From Cloeon dipterum (Eukaryota; Arthropoda; Insecta; Ephemeroptera; Baetidae): 64,000 nt of DNA. The notes below the pieces were generated by a model. That model worked only from the letters and a program-made list of their open reading frames with translations, was not told the origin of the DNA and made no database searches. The position numbers and the translations under genes are program-made. Each line of letters begins with the position of its first letter. Within the stretch, counting starts at the first letter, position 1. The DNA lies in NCBI RefSeq assembly GCF_949628265.1, contig NC_088786.1, positions 34,307,681 to 34,371,680 of the forward strand, given 5' to 3'. Below are positions 12,619 through 26,415 of this stretch, one piece after another.

Positions 12619-13705
12619 ATGGATAGCGAGAATACTGTTTCTGCCCACTCCGAGATTGGCAGCCACATTCCTGATGTTTCCAACGCCAACAAAAAGCCGG
12701 AGTCACGCAAAAGCGGTCGGCCCAGCTTCAGGGTGGCGTTTTTCAGTTTGGGCGACTCGCTTTGCCATGCATTGACCATCTCGATGGTGGTTTACTTCTT
12801 CTGGGACTGTCTAAATCAGTCCATCAGCAGCCTGACCGGTTGGCATGCATCGCTTTTTACATTAGCGGTAAATTGATATAAAATTGGCATTCAAATTTTT
12901 TAAATAATTTTACGTTTTTAATTTTTGTATCATTCGGAAATTATGTTCACGTGAAGACTATAAACTATACATATCAAGCCAAAAAGCATTCACTCTATTT
13001 ATTGAATCATAATGAGGCTCAATATTCTGCTTTGCAGTACGTGTTTTTCATGACGGAGGGCTTGCTCATCTTCCTGCCACACAGCGTGATCAGCCGGGGA
13101 TGGGGACACAAGTATCTGATCAAGCTGCACTGGATTTTGGAGCTTTTAGGATTCATTTGTCTTGCTTCCGGCATGACCATCATCATCGTGTCCAAAAATC
13201 AGAGTAACAGACGCCACTTCGTCTCGTCGCACGCCATCACAGGCCTTGTAGCCGTGATTTTAGCTGTGCTGGTCAGTCTGTTCGGCTGGTGGACCAGGCT
13301 GGACAGGCAAGTTCCTTTTATCGTGTTTCTTCAACACTCTTTAAATTTTCAAATTACAATTTAATTGTTATTTAAATAGTTATAACATATTTTATATGAT
13401 TATTAATGAAAATTGCACTTAAATTGCCTTCTTTAATTGAGAGCAAGTCCAAATTTTGCAGAAAGTATCACCTGGGCCTCAAAATGTCCCATTTGAAGTT
13501 GATCCACACGGCACTGGGCGTTGTTTCGTACGGCGTGGGAATGGCTGCTCAAATACTTGGTTATTTCACACACTACTACATGAAAAAACACGATGTCGAG
13601 TGGCGGGTGTTCCTGTCTGTGATGACAGCGCTCCTGAGCCTGGTTGCCTTCCTCTTTGCCTCGACGAGCCTTTACAAGAGGACCAGGGAAATTTTGCGCA
13701 AGTGA
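12619..13705 (+). CDS. CYB561D2-like: Cytochrome b561-type transmembrane reductase, copy 2
   Basis: Three exons: 12619-12867, 13038-13306 and 13462-13705 (762 nt, 253 aa). Exons 2 and 3 have the same lengths as in copy 1 (269 and 244 nt), and intron phases are the same (0 and 2). Intron 2 again has a GC donor (AG|GCAAGT) and is the only frame-keeping choice. The start ATG sits in GCGAAAATGG. The protein keeps the family histidines in WHASLFTLA, KLHWILELL, SHAITGL and IHTALG, plus six predicted membrane helices, so the same di-haem transmembrane reductase role is expected. It differs from copy 1 mainly in the N-terminal tail and in loops (KNQSNRRHF in place of KLLNNKRHF). There is no break or frameshift. 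The pair arose by tandem duplication, and both copies look functional. Confidence 0.93.
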
Positions 13706-13773
13706 AAATTACGCCCGTGGTCAAATAGCTAACGCAATGAGTGTAGAAATAGAAACACATATGAAGCCGAGAA

Positions 13774-13823
13774 ACTCAGATCTGCTGCTAGGGTAATTTG
13801 GGAAATCCCGATCGGATGAGATT
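13774..13823 (+). other. 3'-UTR block conserved with b561 copy 1
   Basis: Counterpart of 11471-11520, beginning 68 nt after the stop codon. Differences cluster at two short positions, while the ends and the central TAATTTGGGAAATC are identical. Confidence 0.6.
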
Positions 13824-13891
13824 GTTAATACTGTTACAGAATATATGTATTGCGTAGCTTTGAGATATTGTTTACACTTTTAACTTACTGA

Positions 13892-13897
13892 AATAAA
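13892..13897 (+). terminator. AATAAA poly(A) signal, b561 copy 2
   Basis: Canonical hexamer 186 nt after the stop codon, in the position equivalent to that of copy 1. Confidence 0.65.
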
Positions 13898-16800
13898 CCT
13901 TTTAAACGAGAAAATATTTCATTCGTCTGAGCTAGCAAGGTGTCGGCGTCATTATTGGCCGTCGTCTGGCTCGCTCAGTGCCACCCCATCAAGTCGGTTC
14001 AAAGAGCCTCTTCTTTATTACGCTCTATTCAACTGCCGCGCGCACAGGTATTCCGCTTTGAACCGGCTGCTTTGATAGAGCACATTATTTTGTGCTGGCG
14101 GTCGGAAGCGGCAAAAATGTGTTTTACCCGTCAGCACCCTCATTGTCATCACTCATGCCAATGACGCCTGCTTTACTTCCTCTCGCGCGCGCTGCAGTCT
14201 ACAATTTTCAGAGCGTGCTATTCCGCAGAGCACGATAACCCAGCCGTGAGATGAAATTTTCAGCGCCCTGCCACCTTATTCAAATTAGAATAAAGGATTT
14301 TCGAATTTTCCCTTATCAAAGGGAGCGCTCTTAAGGCTTGCCATGCATGAGACCTCAAATGATGCTTGATACGAGGTCATATTTTCGGTCAACAGAGCAT
14401 GATATATATAATAAAATGGGCTACTTTTCCCTGCGGAACGTGGGGAATTCAGCGCAGAACCGCAAAGGGCGGAAATAGGAGCGATATTTCCGTCTGCGCG
14501 CTACGTGAATGCGAATGCACAAAAGTTGGTTCCATCTTGGAAAGGGAAAAAGAGAGAAAAGTGCTTTTGCGGCGGCATCACTCAATAGGACGGACCTAAT
14601 GGGGCGCAACGTAGATTACCCGAGGCGCGCGCCTCGTGCACCAGCTCATTCCAATATCCTGGCACTGGAGCCCAATCTCCTTACTCGCCGCGATTATTAC
14701 GTGAAATATCTCTCACGCACACCACACATACATACATACATGCACACAAAGAGAGAGCGAAAAAGAGAGAGAAAAGTTTCCCAATTCGCCCGTTCAGACG
14801 ATATCAGAGAAAACTCGTTATATGTCTCTCCTTATTTTCAATTCCGATGCAACCGAGTTGAAATAATTTCCTCCTTTGCTCGGAAAACGGTTCGATTTTA
14901 TTTAGGAAGCCGCTTCATTTCCGCTCCACCACAAGCAGAAGCGAAGATGGCTTAGAAAATTAAGTTTTGGCATGCATTGAGTTTTTATGTATGGATACGG
15001 ACGGATTAGGGGCTGGCGGAGCCTTTAAAGTACATGTGAAAAGATCATTCGATTTGGCTTTGGCCGCAGCTGGGTCAAAGAGCCGCTGATTCTCTCTCCT
15101 CTTTGACTAATAAAAAGCAGCGTTTTTTTCTCGCCAAAGCGGCCGCTCAGCCGACTAGAGGCGAACTCGCGGGGGCTCGATTTTCCTTTCAAGCGAGTTT
15201 GAACAAAGAGGCGTATATAATTGCACCGTCGAGATTTTCTTTCAAATAATTGCCAAGAGAGGCAGGATGTTATAAAGAGCGAGCGGTGCGCTTGTGTTTC
15301 CAAAAGGCAAAAAGAGGGCAAAGGAACCGACTTGATCGATTCAGCTCAAAGAGACAAAACCCTAGCTGCCACTCGAGACTCCAAAAGGGAGGTGCGCGGA
15401 TTTGAATTTCGTGCAAGTCGTCAAGTGGAGAAATTTCCTCATGTGTGTAGGGGATGGTTTTAAGAGGGTATCGATTTAATACGAGACAGGAGTGCACAAC
15501 AAGAAAGGCAAAATTTAATTAAATTATCAAAAGTTGAGAAAATATATAGGAAGGGAGAAGGGATATGCTATTATATCTTCTGTTACTCATGAAATTAACA
15601 AAAATTAAATGAGCGCATAACAAAATAAAAATACCGAACGAATTTTCCAATTTTCCCTCAGGCTAGGACACCTGCCATAACCATTTTATAAATTTCTTGC
15701 AACGAAACCCCTTTCCTCGACCCACTTTTTTATTTCCACGAGTTATTACGCCAACGTCCAGCGGTCTAAGTCAGGAGAACGATAATTATAACGAGCATTT
15801 TTTGCAATTAAGGATCTGGGGCATAATTAACAAAAATGCGTCATCTAGTTGGAGCAAAAGCCGGAAGCAGAATACGGATTTCTCAGGCAGGAAGCGAAGG
15901 AAAAAGCGAGGTCGCTGCTTAACCCGCGAGTTAAGCTGCTCATTACTCGTGCACGCAGGCGAAATTGCATTGAAAGTGCGCGACGAGAAGTTTGCGCGCC
16001 GAGGAAAAGAAGCAGGACTTTGGAGTATAATAAATTCAGCGCCGGCGGCGGTGGCGGCGGCGTTGGCTGCGCCGCATGAAAATAAGATTGCGCCGAGTCA
16101 CGCTTGGCAAAGGGGAAAGTTCAGCAGCTGCCCGGATATATCAGTGGAAATCAAATTCCAATTCCGGCCGCCATTGTGAGGCTGCAGAATGCCAGAGTGC
16201 TTGTGCTCGTCTCGCCTTCTCTTCCTGCTGGCGACCTTTTGTCCGTCAAATCGACTTTGCTTTGCTTTTTGCACTGACACTTCTATTTTCTCCCAACGAC
16301 CTCTGTCATTTCCGATCCATTTGGCGTCTCTCGTCAGACGAATTCACTACTCTTTGCTGTGTCTCTGGTTTTTCTCTTTAGTCAACAGGACGCTCAAAGC
16401 AGACATGAGAGCCGCGGGTGTTTCCACAGCCCAAGTAATCAGAATTTATAGAACTTAAACCAGAATAACGGATTTCGATGAAACTCCACCTTCTTGAGAG
16501 TCGGCCCTCAAATCTAATCTGAATCGTTAAATGATTTGAATTCGTCCTCTCTTGCATTTGCAACCGACGCACTTATATACGTTGCATTCGTCTCCAGTTT
16601 ACGACTTTGCGTACTAGAAGCCTCAAATAAATTCGAAGCATTATCGTCGTGCGTTTGTGCAGTAAAATAAAGCTGGCTCGTGCGTCGCTCCAGCTTCACA
16701 TCTCATTTGAGGAGAAAAAGGGGTAATACGAGAGCGAATCGAGACAGGGGACCGCTTCTGCTGGTTAATGATTCGGAAATGATTCGCCGCCGTTCTCCAA

Positions 16801-19800
16801 AGCTATAAAAGTCAACGGCAATAAAAAAAATTCTGCCGTTGTATTGAAAGTCTTGTGTGTGTGTTCGTTTGTAGTGTCGGCCGAAATTTACTTGTGCACC
16901 GTCATTACAACTGGACAGTGGGCTTTTCTTGCCAAAGTCCAGCGGGCGCAGATGGTTTCCCTCTCTGCGGAGGAAAATGTGGAAATTCGATAAAAAGAGA
17001 GAGAGAACGTGGCATCGTCTTTTTATGTCTGTCCGAATAAAAGTCGAAGCCGACATTAAAGTAGATGAGTGTGCCAACGGACCCCTTTTATGGCATGCTG
17101 TTTCCTGTATGTTGAACGGAGAGCGAAATCGAAAATACAATGCAGAGTGCATCACAAAGCCATTATGTACGATCCAAGCAGCAGACGATAAAATTATGAG
17201 TGCTGAGTCAGACTGTCTTCATTGCAAAAACGTTATTTCAAATTTCAGCAAAAATAAAATTGGTGGGAACAAAACGAAAAAATTCATAAAATCCTGAAAA
17301 CTGACGAATAAATTAGAGATTTAACTACATATTTCTAAACATTTGTTTTCTTTAGCAAAGCTACCTCGATTATGAAAATTTTGATGACAGAACAAAAATG
17401 TTATCAGGGGATAAAAGAGCCGTTTAGCAAAAATAAAAGAGTTACGGACTGACAAAGCGAACAAACTATAAATTGCGTTAATTGCGTTATCGTTAAACTC
17501 CATCCCAAGCGCAAAACTTTCACAACAAAGCCATGCAGAAAATGAGAGAGAAAGAGAGAACATTCGATCAATTAATCTCGATTCTCAGTAAAACTTCGCA
17601 ATTCGCGTCTCTTCTTTAATTATAAACGCTCTGGGTGTCTGTCTCGTTGAACGTTCTTGTTATTGTTTCCAACGACAACGCGCCACACAAACTTTACGAC
17701 GCTGCGACTTAATTACAGAGCCAGTTTAGACGACAGGAGCAGGAAAAACCGATATTCTAAACAATAATTAGTTAATTACACCGCGCTTGGTAAATTCATT
17801 AGCGCAGATTGTGTCGTGCGCAAAAGGCTCGCGTCGAAGCACCCGCCGAGAGCTGTGAATATTGGCGTCACACACTCGCTGCCGACGTAAATCAAAGCCT
17901 TTTATCAAAATTGGCATCGGCCGCAAAATTAATCCCGTGCCAACAAATCGCGCGCACTTCATCAAGCAGATCGCTTTTTATTGCATGCAATCAGCGTCAA
18001 AAAGTGTAATCACGGCCAACACACTCTCGCAGCGAATTAACCACCAATCTGCTCTAAATCCAATCTGACACGGCACTGCGCAAATCGTTATCTTTCAAGC
18101 CACCATTGCAATTCAATTATTTCAAATAGTATAAAAGGAGGAGTAAAACACAAGAGGAATGAGAAATTCTTTCCCGCCGTGATCTGATCAAAAAACAAAT
18201 TGGAGAAGATAAAATTGAAATACTTTTGGTGGCTTTCAAATTTTTTCCATCGTATATGGGAATATGAGAATTGTTTTTTGTTATTATTTATTAGTTAATT
18301 TCTTTGATACTTCTTACTGTATGAGTCCGTGAAAGATTGTAGGCATCACAAATACTGAAACGTAGAATGGCCAATAATTAATGCACTTGTTGCTTTTTGA
18401 TCGGTATAAATTGATTTAACTCCTCCAAAGTTATACTACTTTTAAAAATTCAGGAAAACATTGTTGCATTTCACAACTATTCAAAGTATTTGAAGGCTTA
18501 CTTTGATCCAATTTTTTGCTTTGCCAGGAAATTGCATGCAGCTTTTGGGAAATAGAAATAAACTGATAGCGCAAATACGAGCGAAAAGGCAGCCATATTG
18601 CGTTTCAGCCAGATTGACGGCGGGACGACGTTTGTACGCCTGTGTTTGTTTCGTTTGTTTGGAGAACGCAAAAAAGGTCATTACGAATTTACACAGATGC
18701 GAAAGCCATGAGGCACGTGTGTGTGTGTGCCATTGGAGCCTGGTGCGCGCGCGATGAGCGGCGGACCGGGTGACACACACGAGGGAGAGCGAGCGGCAGG
18801 TGACGAAAATGCCAATATCGGCCAACGAGAACGGATTTGCATAATAGGCGCTCAAGTGAAACGACCCGCCGCGCGACGTTGACGCAGACCCACGCACCAA
18901 CAAGTGTCACATTTTCTGCATCCCAGCACAAACAAATCAATGTGTCCCTTTGACGGGTAAAACTAGTGGAATTTTTCTTACTTCTTAACATGCGAGAGAT
19001 TTCATCCAAGAGAATTTTGGAACTAACAATGCGGCCACGTTAAATTTTAAGTAACTCGCATTTTGTTTGGATTAAGAGGTAAATTGTTTAATGCTCTTAT
19101 GAAAAGCAAATAAATAAAACCCCAGCTGAGGGAAATTACAGTTGGGTAAATAATACTGTTTGTGTTTGGACAATAAATGGCTGTTTAGTCAGAGTTAATG
19201 GTGTTTGTAAATTTGAATAACGTTTTATTGTACAACGAAATTTGGAACCCCCTAACAATAAACCTCGAAAGTGGAGACTTTATCGAAACGAATCGAAACT
19301 TTACTGAGCTTTGCATGGTGCGCGGAGGAAAAGAAAAAACCTCCAGAGAGTTAATAGCAAAGAGATGACCAACAATAAGAAACGCCTCTTGTATAGGAAA
19401 TAACCGTTTTTCGTCTGATCATTTCGGGGATAGAGAGAGAAAAGTCTCAATCTCATATAGAAGCATTGCTCTGGCAACGACCGATTCAACAGATATGATA
19501 GGCAGCAGCCAACTTTAGTGCCGCAAACTCCTCTAAAAAGCAGCAATAAAAGCTGCCAAGAGTACGCAGCGGAGAAGTTTCTTTCCATCTCAAAAGATTT
19601 TTCATCAGCCTGTCAAAAGCACGTCGATTCATTTGATGCCCTCATAAAAGTTGGTCGAAAACAGCATAGCGGTAAATAAAACATGCCGTTTTCTCGGCTG
19701 AAACACAACGAATTTCCAGCAGCGATGTCATTAACAGCTAGCGTCGTCGGAATTCGCACCCGTCGCTGACACGTCAGGTTGTCGCGTTTCGCAATCAAAA

Positions 19801-20789
19801 TTTCTGCTGGCGGAGGCACATTAAATATAATGAGCGTCGCAAACAAAGACCCAATTAGAGTGCTAGAGGTGCGGGGCAAAAATTGTGATAATTGCGAAAC
19901 ACGGAGGCAAATGCTGCCGTCAACGCGGAAACTCGCGAATGTCAAAAACAATTCGCCAGATTGAAAATATCACCGAGGGGGTTTTATTCAAGCAGTTTGC
20001 ACACGAGAGTTGAGAGTAATTTGACCAATTCGGCAAACGGCCGCGACGAAGAGTTTAGAAAAGCTGTGGGAAGCCTTTCTGCATAGTGAAATTCAAAATT
20101 AGGGGATTTGCGAGAATGGCGCGCTGCTTCTCTTTCTCTCGCTCTCACTTGTATGAAAATGAGTTTCGGCCCGTGTATATGTGTGAGAGAGAAAGATATA
20201 AAAATGCATGAGATAGTGCGACGCGTGTAAAATATTACGTCCCGTGGAATGCTCTTCTCAGCAAGAAATGGAGGCAAATGTAAATTTCACCCGAGAACGG
20301 CTGCCGCGCGCTGCCTTTGTCTTATTTTCTTAAAAGGTATGAGCAGAGAGAACGAGGCAAGAGCCAGGGAACAAGAACAAACGAATGCGAGACGGGCTTC
20401 ACGGATATTTTACATTTTTGTTAGTCACATCAGGAAAATCCTCTAAAAAGAATATAGAACCCGCGTCTACATAGAGAATACAAGGCTGCTGGAATTAGGA
20501 ATATGTCTGCTTTATGCAGTATGAAAGAGGAAATGTGAGGGAATTAAATCTCCTCATAAACACAAATTTTTACTTTAAAAAGGCAGTGAAAAATAAAAAG
20601 CATAGTTCTGGACGAGTATAAAAAAACGGGAAAGAGAGTTGAGTCGTAAAACAATCTTTTGAATGGTCTTGATTACTTATGTCATAGTCACTCTCTTATT
20701 CTTGAACTTGTCTACCAATTTTTTGCTATCTTTTCTTGAATGTTTGCTTCATCAAATCGTTAACCAAAAAATACATACATGTTGAATTA
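13898..20789. other. Non-coding stretch, no supported gene
   Basis: No recognisable coding exons. GC-richer segments (about 13930-14250, 14430-14700, 15010-15480, 15840-16230, 18580-18900) alternate with AT-rich ones. Short CATA and GA runs occur near 14720-14780. TATA-like strings such as TATAAAAG at 16803 and 18130 lack a following gene and are not called as promoters. Confidence 0.55.
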
Positions 20790-20797
20790 ATTTCTGT

Positions 20798-21060
20798 CAG
20801 CGGGGTCCAGATGTGCGATACAATTTTTTCCCGCTGCGCAGATCCAAGATGGCGTCTGAATGTGGGAAACAAAAGCTCTCTTTGGATTGCCGTACGAGTG
20901 TCAAGAGTTTGTTTTTACGATCCGAAAGACACAATTCGTACAAGTAATGCAAATTATGTCACAATATTGACGAAAACTTGCTTCTTTTCGTGGCCGTTTT
21001 TTTCGCACCATACTCCACCGGACGCCATATCTGCGCGTCACACGAATCTGGCCCCCGCTG
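20798..21060 (+). mobile_element. hAT-like MITE, copy 3
   Basis: A 263-bp copy in the same orientation as that at 5627, starting CAGCGGGGTCCAG and ending CTGGCCCCCGCTG. The flanks ATTTCTGT (20790-20797) and ATTTCTGA (21061-21068) are an 8-bp target duplication with one difference. Confidence 0.85.
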
Positions 21061-21068
21061 ATTTCTGA

Positions 21069-24000
21069 CAGATTTTTTCTTAGTGTCTCATTTTAGCTTG
21101 ATTATGATTAATAAATAACGAGGTTAATCTATAGCTAAAACAATATTGATTTGCAATTGTCTCCAATTGTTTTAAACATTAATATATTTCATAGGGAGCA
21201 AAAAATAGTTGGTCTGATTTCGAGGAATATGTGCATAAAAATTTAATTTTGGATCTGAAAACCCATGCGAAAATTGTTTTAAAAAACGTATATAGTTCAC
21301 ATTACTTCTGTTCCAAATTGACGCTCCTAAATAAAAATCCTCCGTTCAGTTTGTGTATATAAGTATATTCATAAGTTTCAAATCGGCTTTGCTACTTGGT
21401 TTTTGCCTTTGAGCGAGGCTGGCCGGCGGTCGCAGATTGACCACACGTGCTCCACAGCCGACTTTCGTCTGACCGACGTTATCCGCAGAGATGAAATTAT
21501 CAGCCAGGCCGAAAACGAGCGTCGAGTAAAACTCATTTGCCTCTCGCAGCCACTGCCGCCGCCGCCGCCGCTTCTGTTATTATATGATGGGTGCGATTGG
21601 TCAGGAGCGCAATTTGCATTTATACAATTGTTATTGCGATGGTGCTTATGGCTGTTTTTGAAGCGATCCGGCAGTAACGTTAATTTTTATCACTACACGG
21701 GCACTGGTGACGTATTTCCAGGCAGCAAATGACTCTTTCCAGGCTAAATATCGACTTTGCTCTCGTTTGTTTCGTAATTCCACTTTAGAGCTTTCTGGAT
21801 GAAGATTCTAGACCTTTTCCGCTTTCCTTCTGTCCCAATAAACACGCGCGATAATAAGCAGCATATTATTTACTACTTCTTCGGTCGCAAGCACTTTTAA
21901 TAAACTTGAAAGGCCGCACAGCCGCGTAGGAACGGAATTTTAGAGAGTAAATTTGGCTTTAATTCCCGCGACCAAAGACGCGTGAGAGCAGCATTGCAGA
22001 ATTTCCTGGGTGCGGCGGCGGAGAAGCGGATTTTAAGCAGCATGAGCAAGTGCCAACAGCAGCCGAAACTGTTTGCGTCGGGTTTAATTTGAAGAAAATG
22101 GTTAACCGCGCCGCCTATAAATTTGATCTTAACTGCAATGATCTGCGGTGGACCCCTTTCAACTGCATCCTTGCGTACTCCTAACTTTATTGTGTTTGCC
22201 GGGCTGAATTAATTTCACGGCAACCCTTCTTACATATTATGCTGTTGGCCCTTATTATCACACACTCATTTCCTTTACTCTATTATAATTTAAGTTGGTA
22301 TGTATGTATGTATGTCTGCAACAGCTAAATAATGTTAATTATCATTAATTAAAAAAGTATTTGAATTTTTTAGTGGAGTTGCATGTTTTTTAGACACAAG
22401 TGAGATGAAATTAAAAAGCTATTGTTGCAGTAAAACGCTAAGTTTATTCTTGAGGAGCAAACATTTTAAGGAACTACTTTAAATCATCCTATGCATTATT
22501 ACACTATGCCGCGCTTTAATATTCACAATAATCCAATTTTGCCGATCAAATTAATTAGCTAACAAGCGGATCATGAAATATTCAGTAGCTGCGGATGTGT
22601 ATCAAATGAGGCTAATTTACTCGTCGTAATTAGCAGTGCGCAAAAACGGGTATGATTTCCCTGTCAGCAAACAATTGGTTTTCATGCATTATTAGGTTCA
22701 CCTGGCGGCGTCGATCCCAATTAGAACTGGAGCGACTGACTCGCTCTTGGAGACAAAGCTGCAGCGATGCCATAGCAATAATAATTGATGGCGTGCGTGC
22801 GTACAGCATTCATTTATGTGGGCTAATTGGCGTCCCAGCCGGAATTAATCGTCGGTCAGGCTCCATTGAGCTGCACTAATGGGATTGCGTTGCATCTGTC
22901 GTCACCTGCGCCATCAATAATGCGCAAACCGATCAATTTGGCCAGGCGAATGTGATTATTGTGATCGGTCCCGGCGGCGCTTTACGGGCTGCTGCACCCG
23001 TCTCACTCGCTGCGGTGCATCCCGCACCCGTCTCACGAGGCTCAATTCGGCGCGGCGGTGTTTTAACGTGCAATCTGCGGGTGCGAACATCCCCGCCCGC
23101 AAAACGGCCTAACCAAACACAGCCAACACGGGATCGCACTCTCGGCGCCGCAGAATCCACACGCTTGCAACAAAATTAATATATGGAATGTAGTTCCACA
23201 AATTTTCTGAAAGTAAATATGAATTATTTCAATAAATTTTCCAAGGATCACTGGCAAAACTGGATTTTTAACCTCGTAATTTTAATAAGAGAATTGTTGA
23301 GAGTTTCGTTGCAGAGGTTTTTGAAATTCATCGCTTGTTCCTCTTTTATTACTCTCAAAGCAACTGAGTGTAATAAAACTTCCTGCGGCTGTTGAGGTAA
23401 AACGCTATTAAGTTGGCTTTACCGGCCGAAACAGCTCTGGTCTAGAGAAAAATTTTCTCTTTAATTGTATACTTTATTTTAGCCGCAAGCCACATTATAT
23501 GCTAGAGGAAAAAGGATATTCGTATTCGAATTTAATTAAAATTTTGATTCTCAGAAGGGTTCTCAACTTTGCTAGCGAGCACTGAATGTTATTCTTAACA
23601 AAATTAATACATAATACGGTGATGGATTCATGTGAGCCTTCGACATTTTTGTACGGTGGCTCTTGTTGAAAGAATATCACCATTGACTGACAATTTTCCA
23701 TGATACATATAATTTAAAAATAGATCACTTGTATTCTTTGAAGTATTTGCAGCAATCATCGCGAATTTCTCGCAAATGAAGAGTTCATTTAAGCCAAGTA
23801 ATTATTATTTTTTCCGGGAAGTCAGTAAAAAGAGTTTTCTGCAAACATCTCCATAAGTCTTCCATCGAGTGCCTCAAGTTATTTAAGCTCGGAACTTTTC
23901 ATTTCAAGCATTGTCAATCCGTGACCCAGTTTCCTTACAATCAGCTCTTCCGAGAAGTTTCGACAAAAGCCGGAATCCTCTCGCTCCTTGGTGCGTTGCG

Positions 24001-25972
24001 AGCTATTTATAGTTTCCGTTCAATTGAATCGGTAATGACAGTCGACACACGCAAATCTGAGCAAACTCAGCTGCTTTCGACTCGATCAAAAAGGAATTTC
24101 CATTAGTCCGCGAGGCGAGCCAGAGCAGCTTATGCACCGCTGCACATCGCGAGTGCTCGCCGGCACAGCATATCTTGCAAGGCGTTTCTCGGAAATTAAT
24201 GGCGGCATGCTCCGAGTCCAATTTAATCGCCTCGCAGCAAACCTTGAGAGAAATATATACATATAATGCTCTTGTTCTCGGTGCCAGGCGCGCTCGAGAT
24301 TGATGCTGATTTTACGCGGGCTGGCTCTTCTAGTGCACGACCTTTTCAACAATTGGAGCAGCCTCGAGGGTTGCAGCAATTGCATCCTGCTGAAACTTTC
24401 GAGCTGCTTATGTGCGCCAGGCGCAGGGGAGAACTTGCTTAATTTGGCGAAACACACTCAGTCTCTGAGGAGAATTTTCTACCGATACTCGAGCAACTTT
24501 GAAATTTAATGAGTGAACTTCATCTGGAATAAAGTTGGTGCAGCAGAGAGTATTATGCACTTGAAGTCTTTGTATCGCGAACGGCACCAGAGGGAAAACC
24601 GCTACGGAACTAGTTCAGACCTTTCGAGGAAGACTGCACTCCTTTCAAATACCGATCGTCGGGTGAATCCGCTTAGCCGGTATAATTAGACTGATATCAG
24701 AACAAGTTGGTCAGAATATTATAGCTTTCCGCTTTTGTTGTGGAGTAGAGACCAAACAACAAACAAGCAAAAACAAACACAACTCTGCTGCGAAATATCC
24801 GCAGCGCAAATTATCCCCCAAAGTCACATGAAAAAAGATTACGAGGAGTGCGGAGCACGATGACAAAGCCCGGGGCTCTGTGCTATACATACAGCTCGTT
24901 CGACCTATTACTGATTTTTTCTATGCTAACGATCCATTGAGTGATTTAAAAATAAATGTAAACAAACATGATTGGAAAACAAGTAAAACTCTCTTTGATT
25001 TTTACTGATTGGGAGCTTCATCTGGTTCAATTTTAGAAGAACGCCAACTTTTTGTCAGCTCAAAGGTTTTTATAACCAAAAACGAATCCAAAAAAATTAT
25101 AAAAAAATCACACGTTTTTTAGAACTCCTAATAAAAAGACTGTTGTCTTTTTATCACAATATGAACAGCACTCAATATAATTAAGTTAGCATTTTGATCG
25201 GCACAAAAAGTTCAGGATCGGCGAGATAGCAGGTAGCATGCAACAGCAATTTGCCGCTCGCCGAAGCCAATCGGCGGAAACGTGTCGCTGGAGCGAAATA
25301 ACGCTAATTTGCATCCATTTGGTGGCCTATTTTTCGCCGGACGCGCCGCGCGAATGCAGAATTGCGAGGGGAGCGCACGCCGTTCCCAGGCGGGCAATTT
25401 GTGTTGGCTGTGTGCACCCATTCTGCGATTTGCATTTTAATTGCATCAGCGGCGCATGGGATTTAAAAAAGAGAGAGGGATTTCGCTCAATCACAAGCAG
25501 ACACGACTTTATTTAAAATCTGGAATGTATGTTCCCCTCGAATGAACAAACAGTGATAATTGTACCACAGTTGCAGCACGTGCGGATGGGAAATTTCTTT
25601 CAGGGGCATAGCTTACGTAGGTAGATAAAATATGTCATTTGGATTAACACAATAATTGGAGCACTGGTTTTTATTGCAGTTTATCCCAAGCCTCGTCAGT
25701 AAACTCCCCAGAATCTGTCAAGGCAAAATTCCATAACCTCCCAAGCGATCGGGTAAAATTGGAATAATCAGCAATTCTATAATTATTACTGTAACTATAC
25801 ATATAATAGCTATTAAATTATTCTAATTTGATGATGAGTAATTTGCAACAATATCATTTTGCTCAACAAGAAATAGACACGTCCTCGTATCTTTGACTAA
25901 ATCTCAAAAATTTTTTCTTACGTGAATCCAATGATTATAATTGTTGTCAACACACTTTTAATAATTTACTGT
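21069..25972. other. Non-coding stretch, no supported gene
   Basis: No coding exon recognised. It includes a CCG run near 21550, a GTAT microsatellite at 22298-22315, and GC-richer segments at about 22680-23130 and 24110-24450. Open frames of 60-120 codons here lack domains, splice context or similarity to one another. Confidence 0.55.
22298..22315. repeat. (GTAT)n microsatellite
   Basis: Four and a half GTAT units read directly. Confidence 0.9.
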
Positions 25973-25976
25973 TTAA

Positions 25977-26411
25977 AGAGGAATGATACTGGAAAAGCCT
26001 GGAAAATGCTTGTTGCCAATGCATAAACTCATCCCTTAGGATTCAGTTAAAGCCTAAATTGACCTAAAGAGCGCTGTAATTTTTTGAAAAAATTGGGTGG
26101 AAAGTTAGCGTGCTTTTCAAATGGTAATGGCTGTCTCCTTACTTGAAATCCGATTTAATTTCAAAACCAAGAGTTTCCCCAATAAGTGGCATACACCGTT
26201 GAACAGATCTCGACGAGAGGAATCGGAATATGCCAAGAAAATATGTTCGAGCACTGTACATTTTGTAGAAAATTGGCAAAATTTGAATTTTTACTGTAGG
26301 AAGGTCATTTTTTTATTATTGCAAATTGTTGAACAAATTGTTTATCGGTCAATTGTTGAAGGCATCCAACAATTTAAATAATTTTCAATTGTTGCCCAGA
26401 ATCATTCCACT
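25977..26411 (+). mobile_element. TTAA-flanked MITE, copy 1
   Basis: A 435-bp element with imperfect terminal inverted repeats: AGAGGAATGATACTGG at the left, and AGTGGAATGATTCTGG as the reverse complement of the right end. TTAA flanks both sides (25973-25976 and 26412-26415). TTAA target duplication is the hallmark of piggyBac-type transposition, so this is probably a non-autonomous piggyBac-like element. An internal open frame from the ATG at 26121 runs 86 codons; relative to the other copies it is shifted by an extra base in a T run near 26310. Confidence 0.8.
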
Positions 26412-26415
26412 TTAA

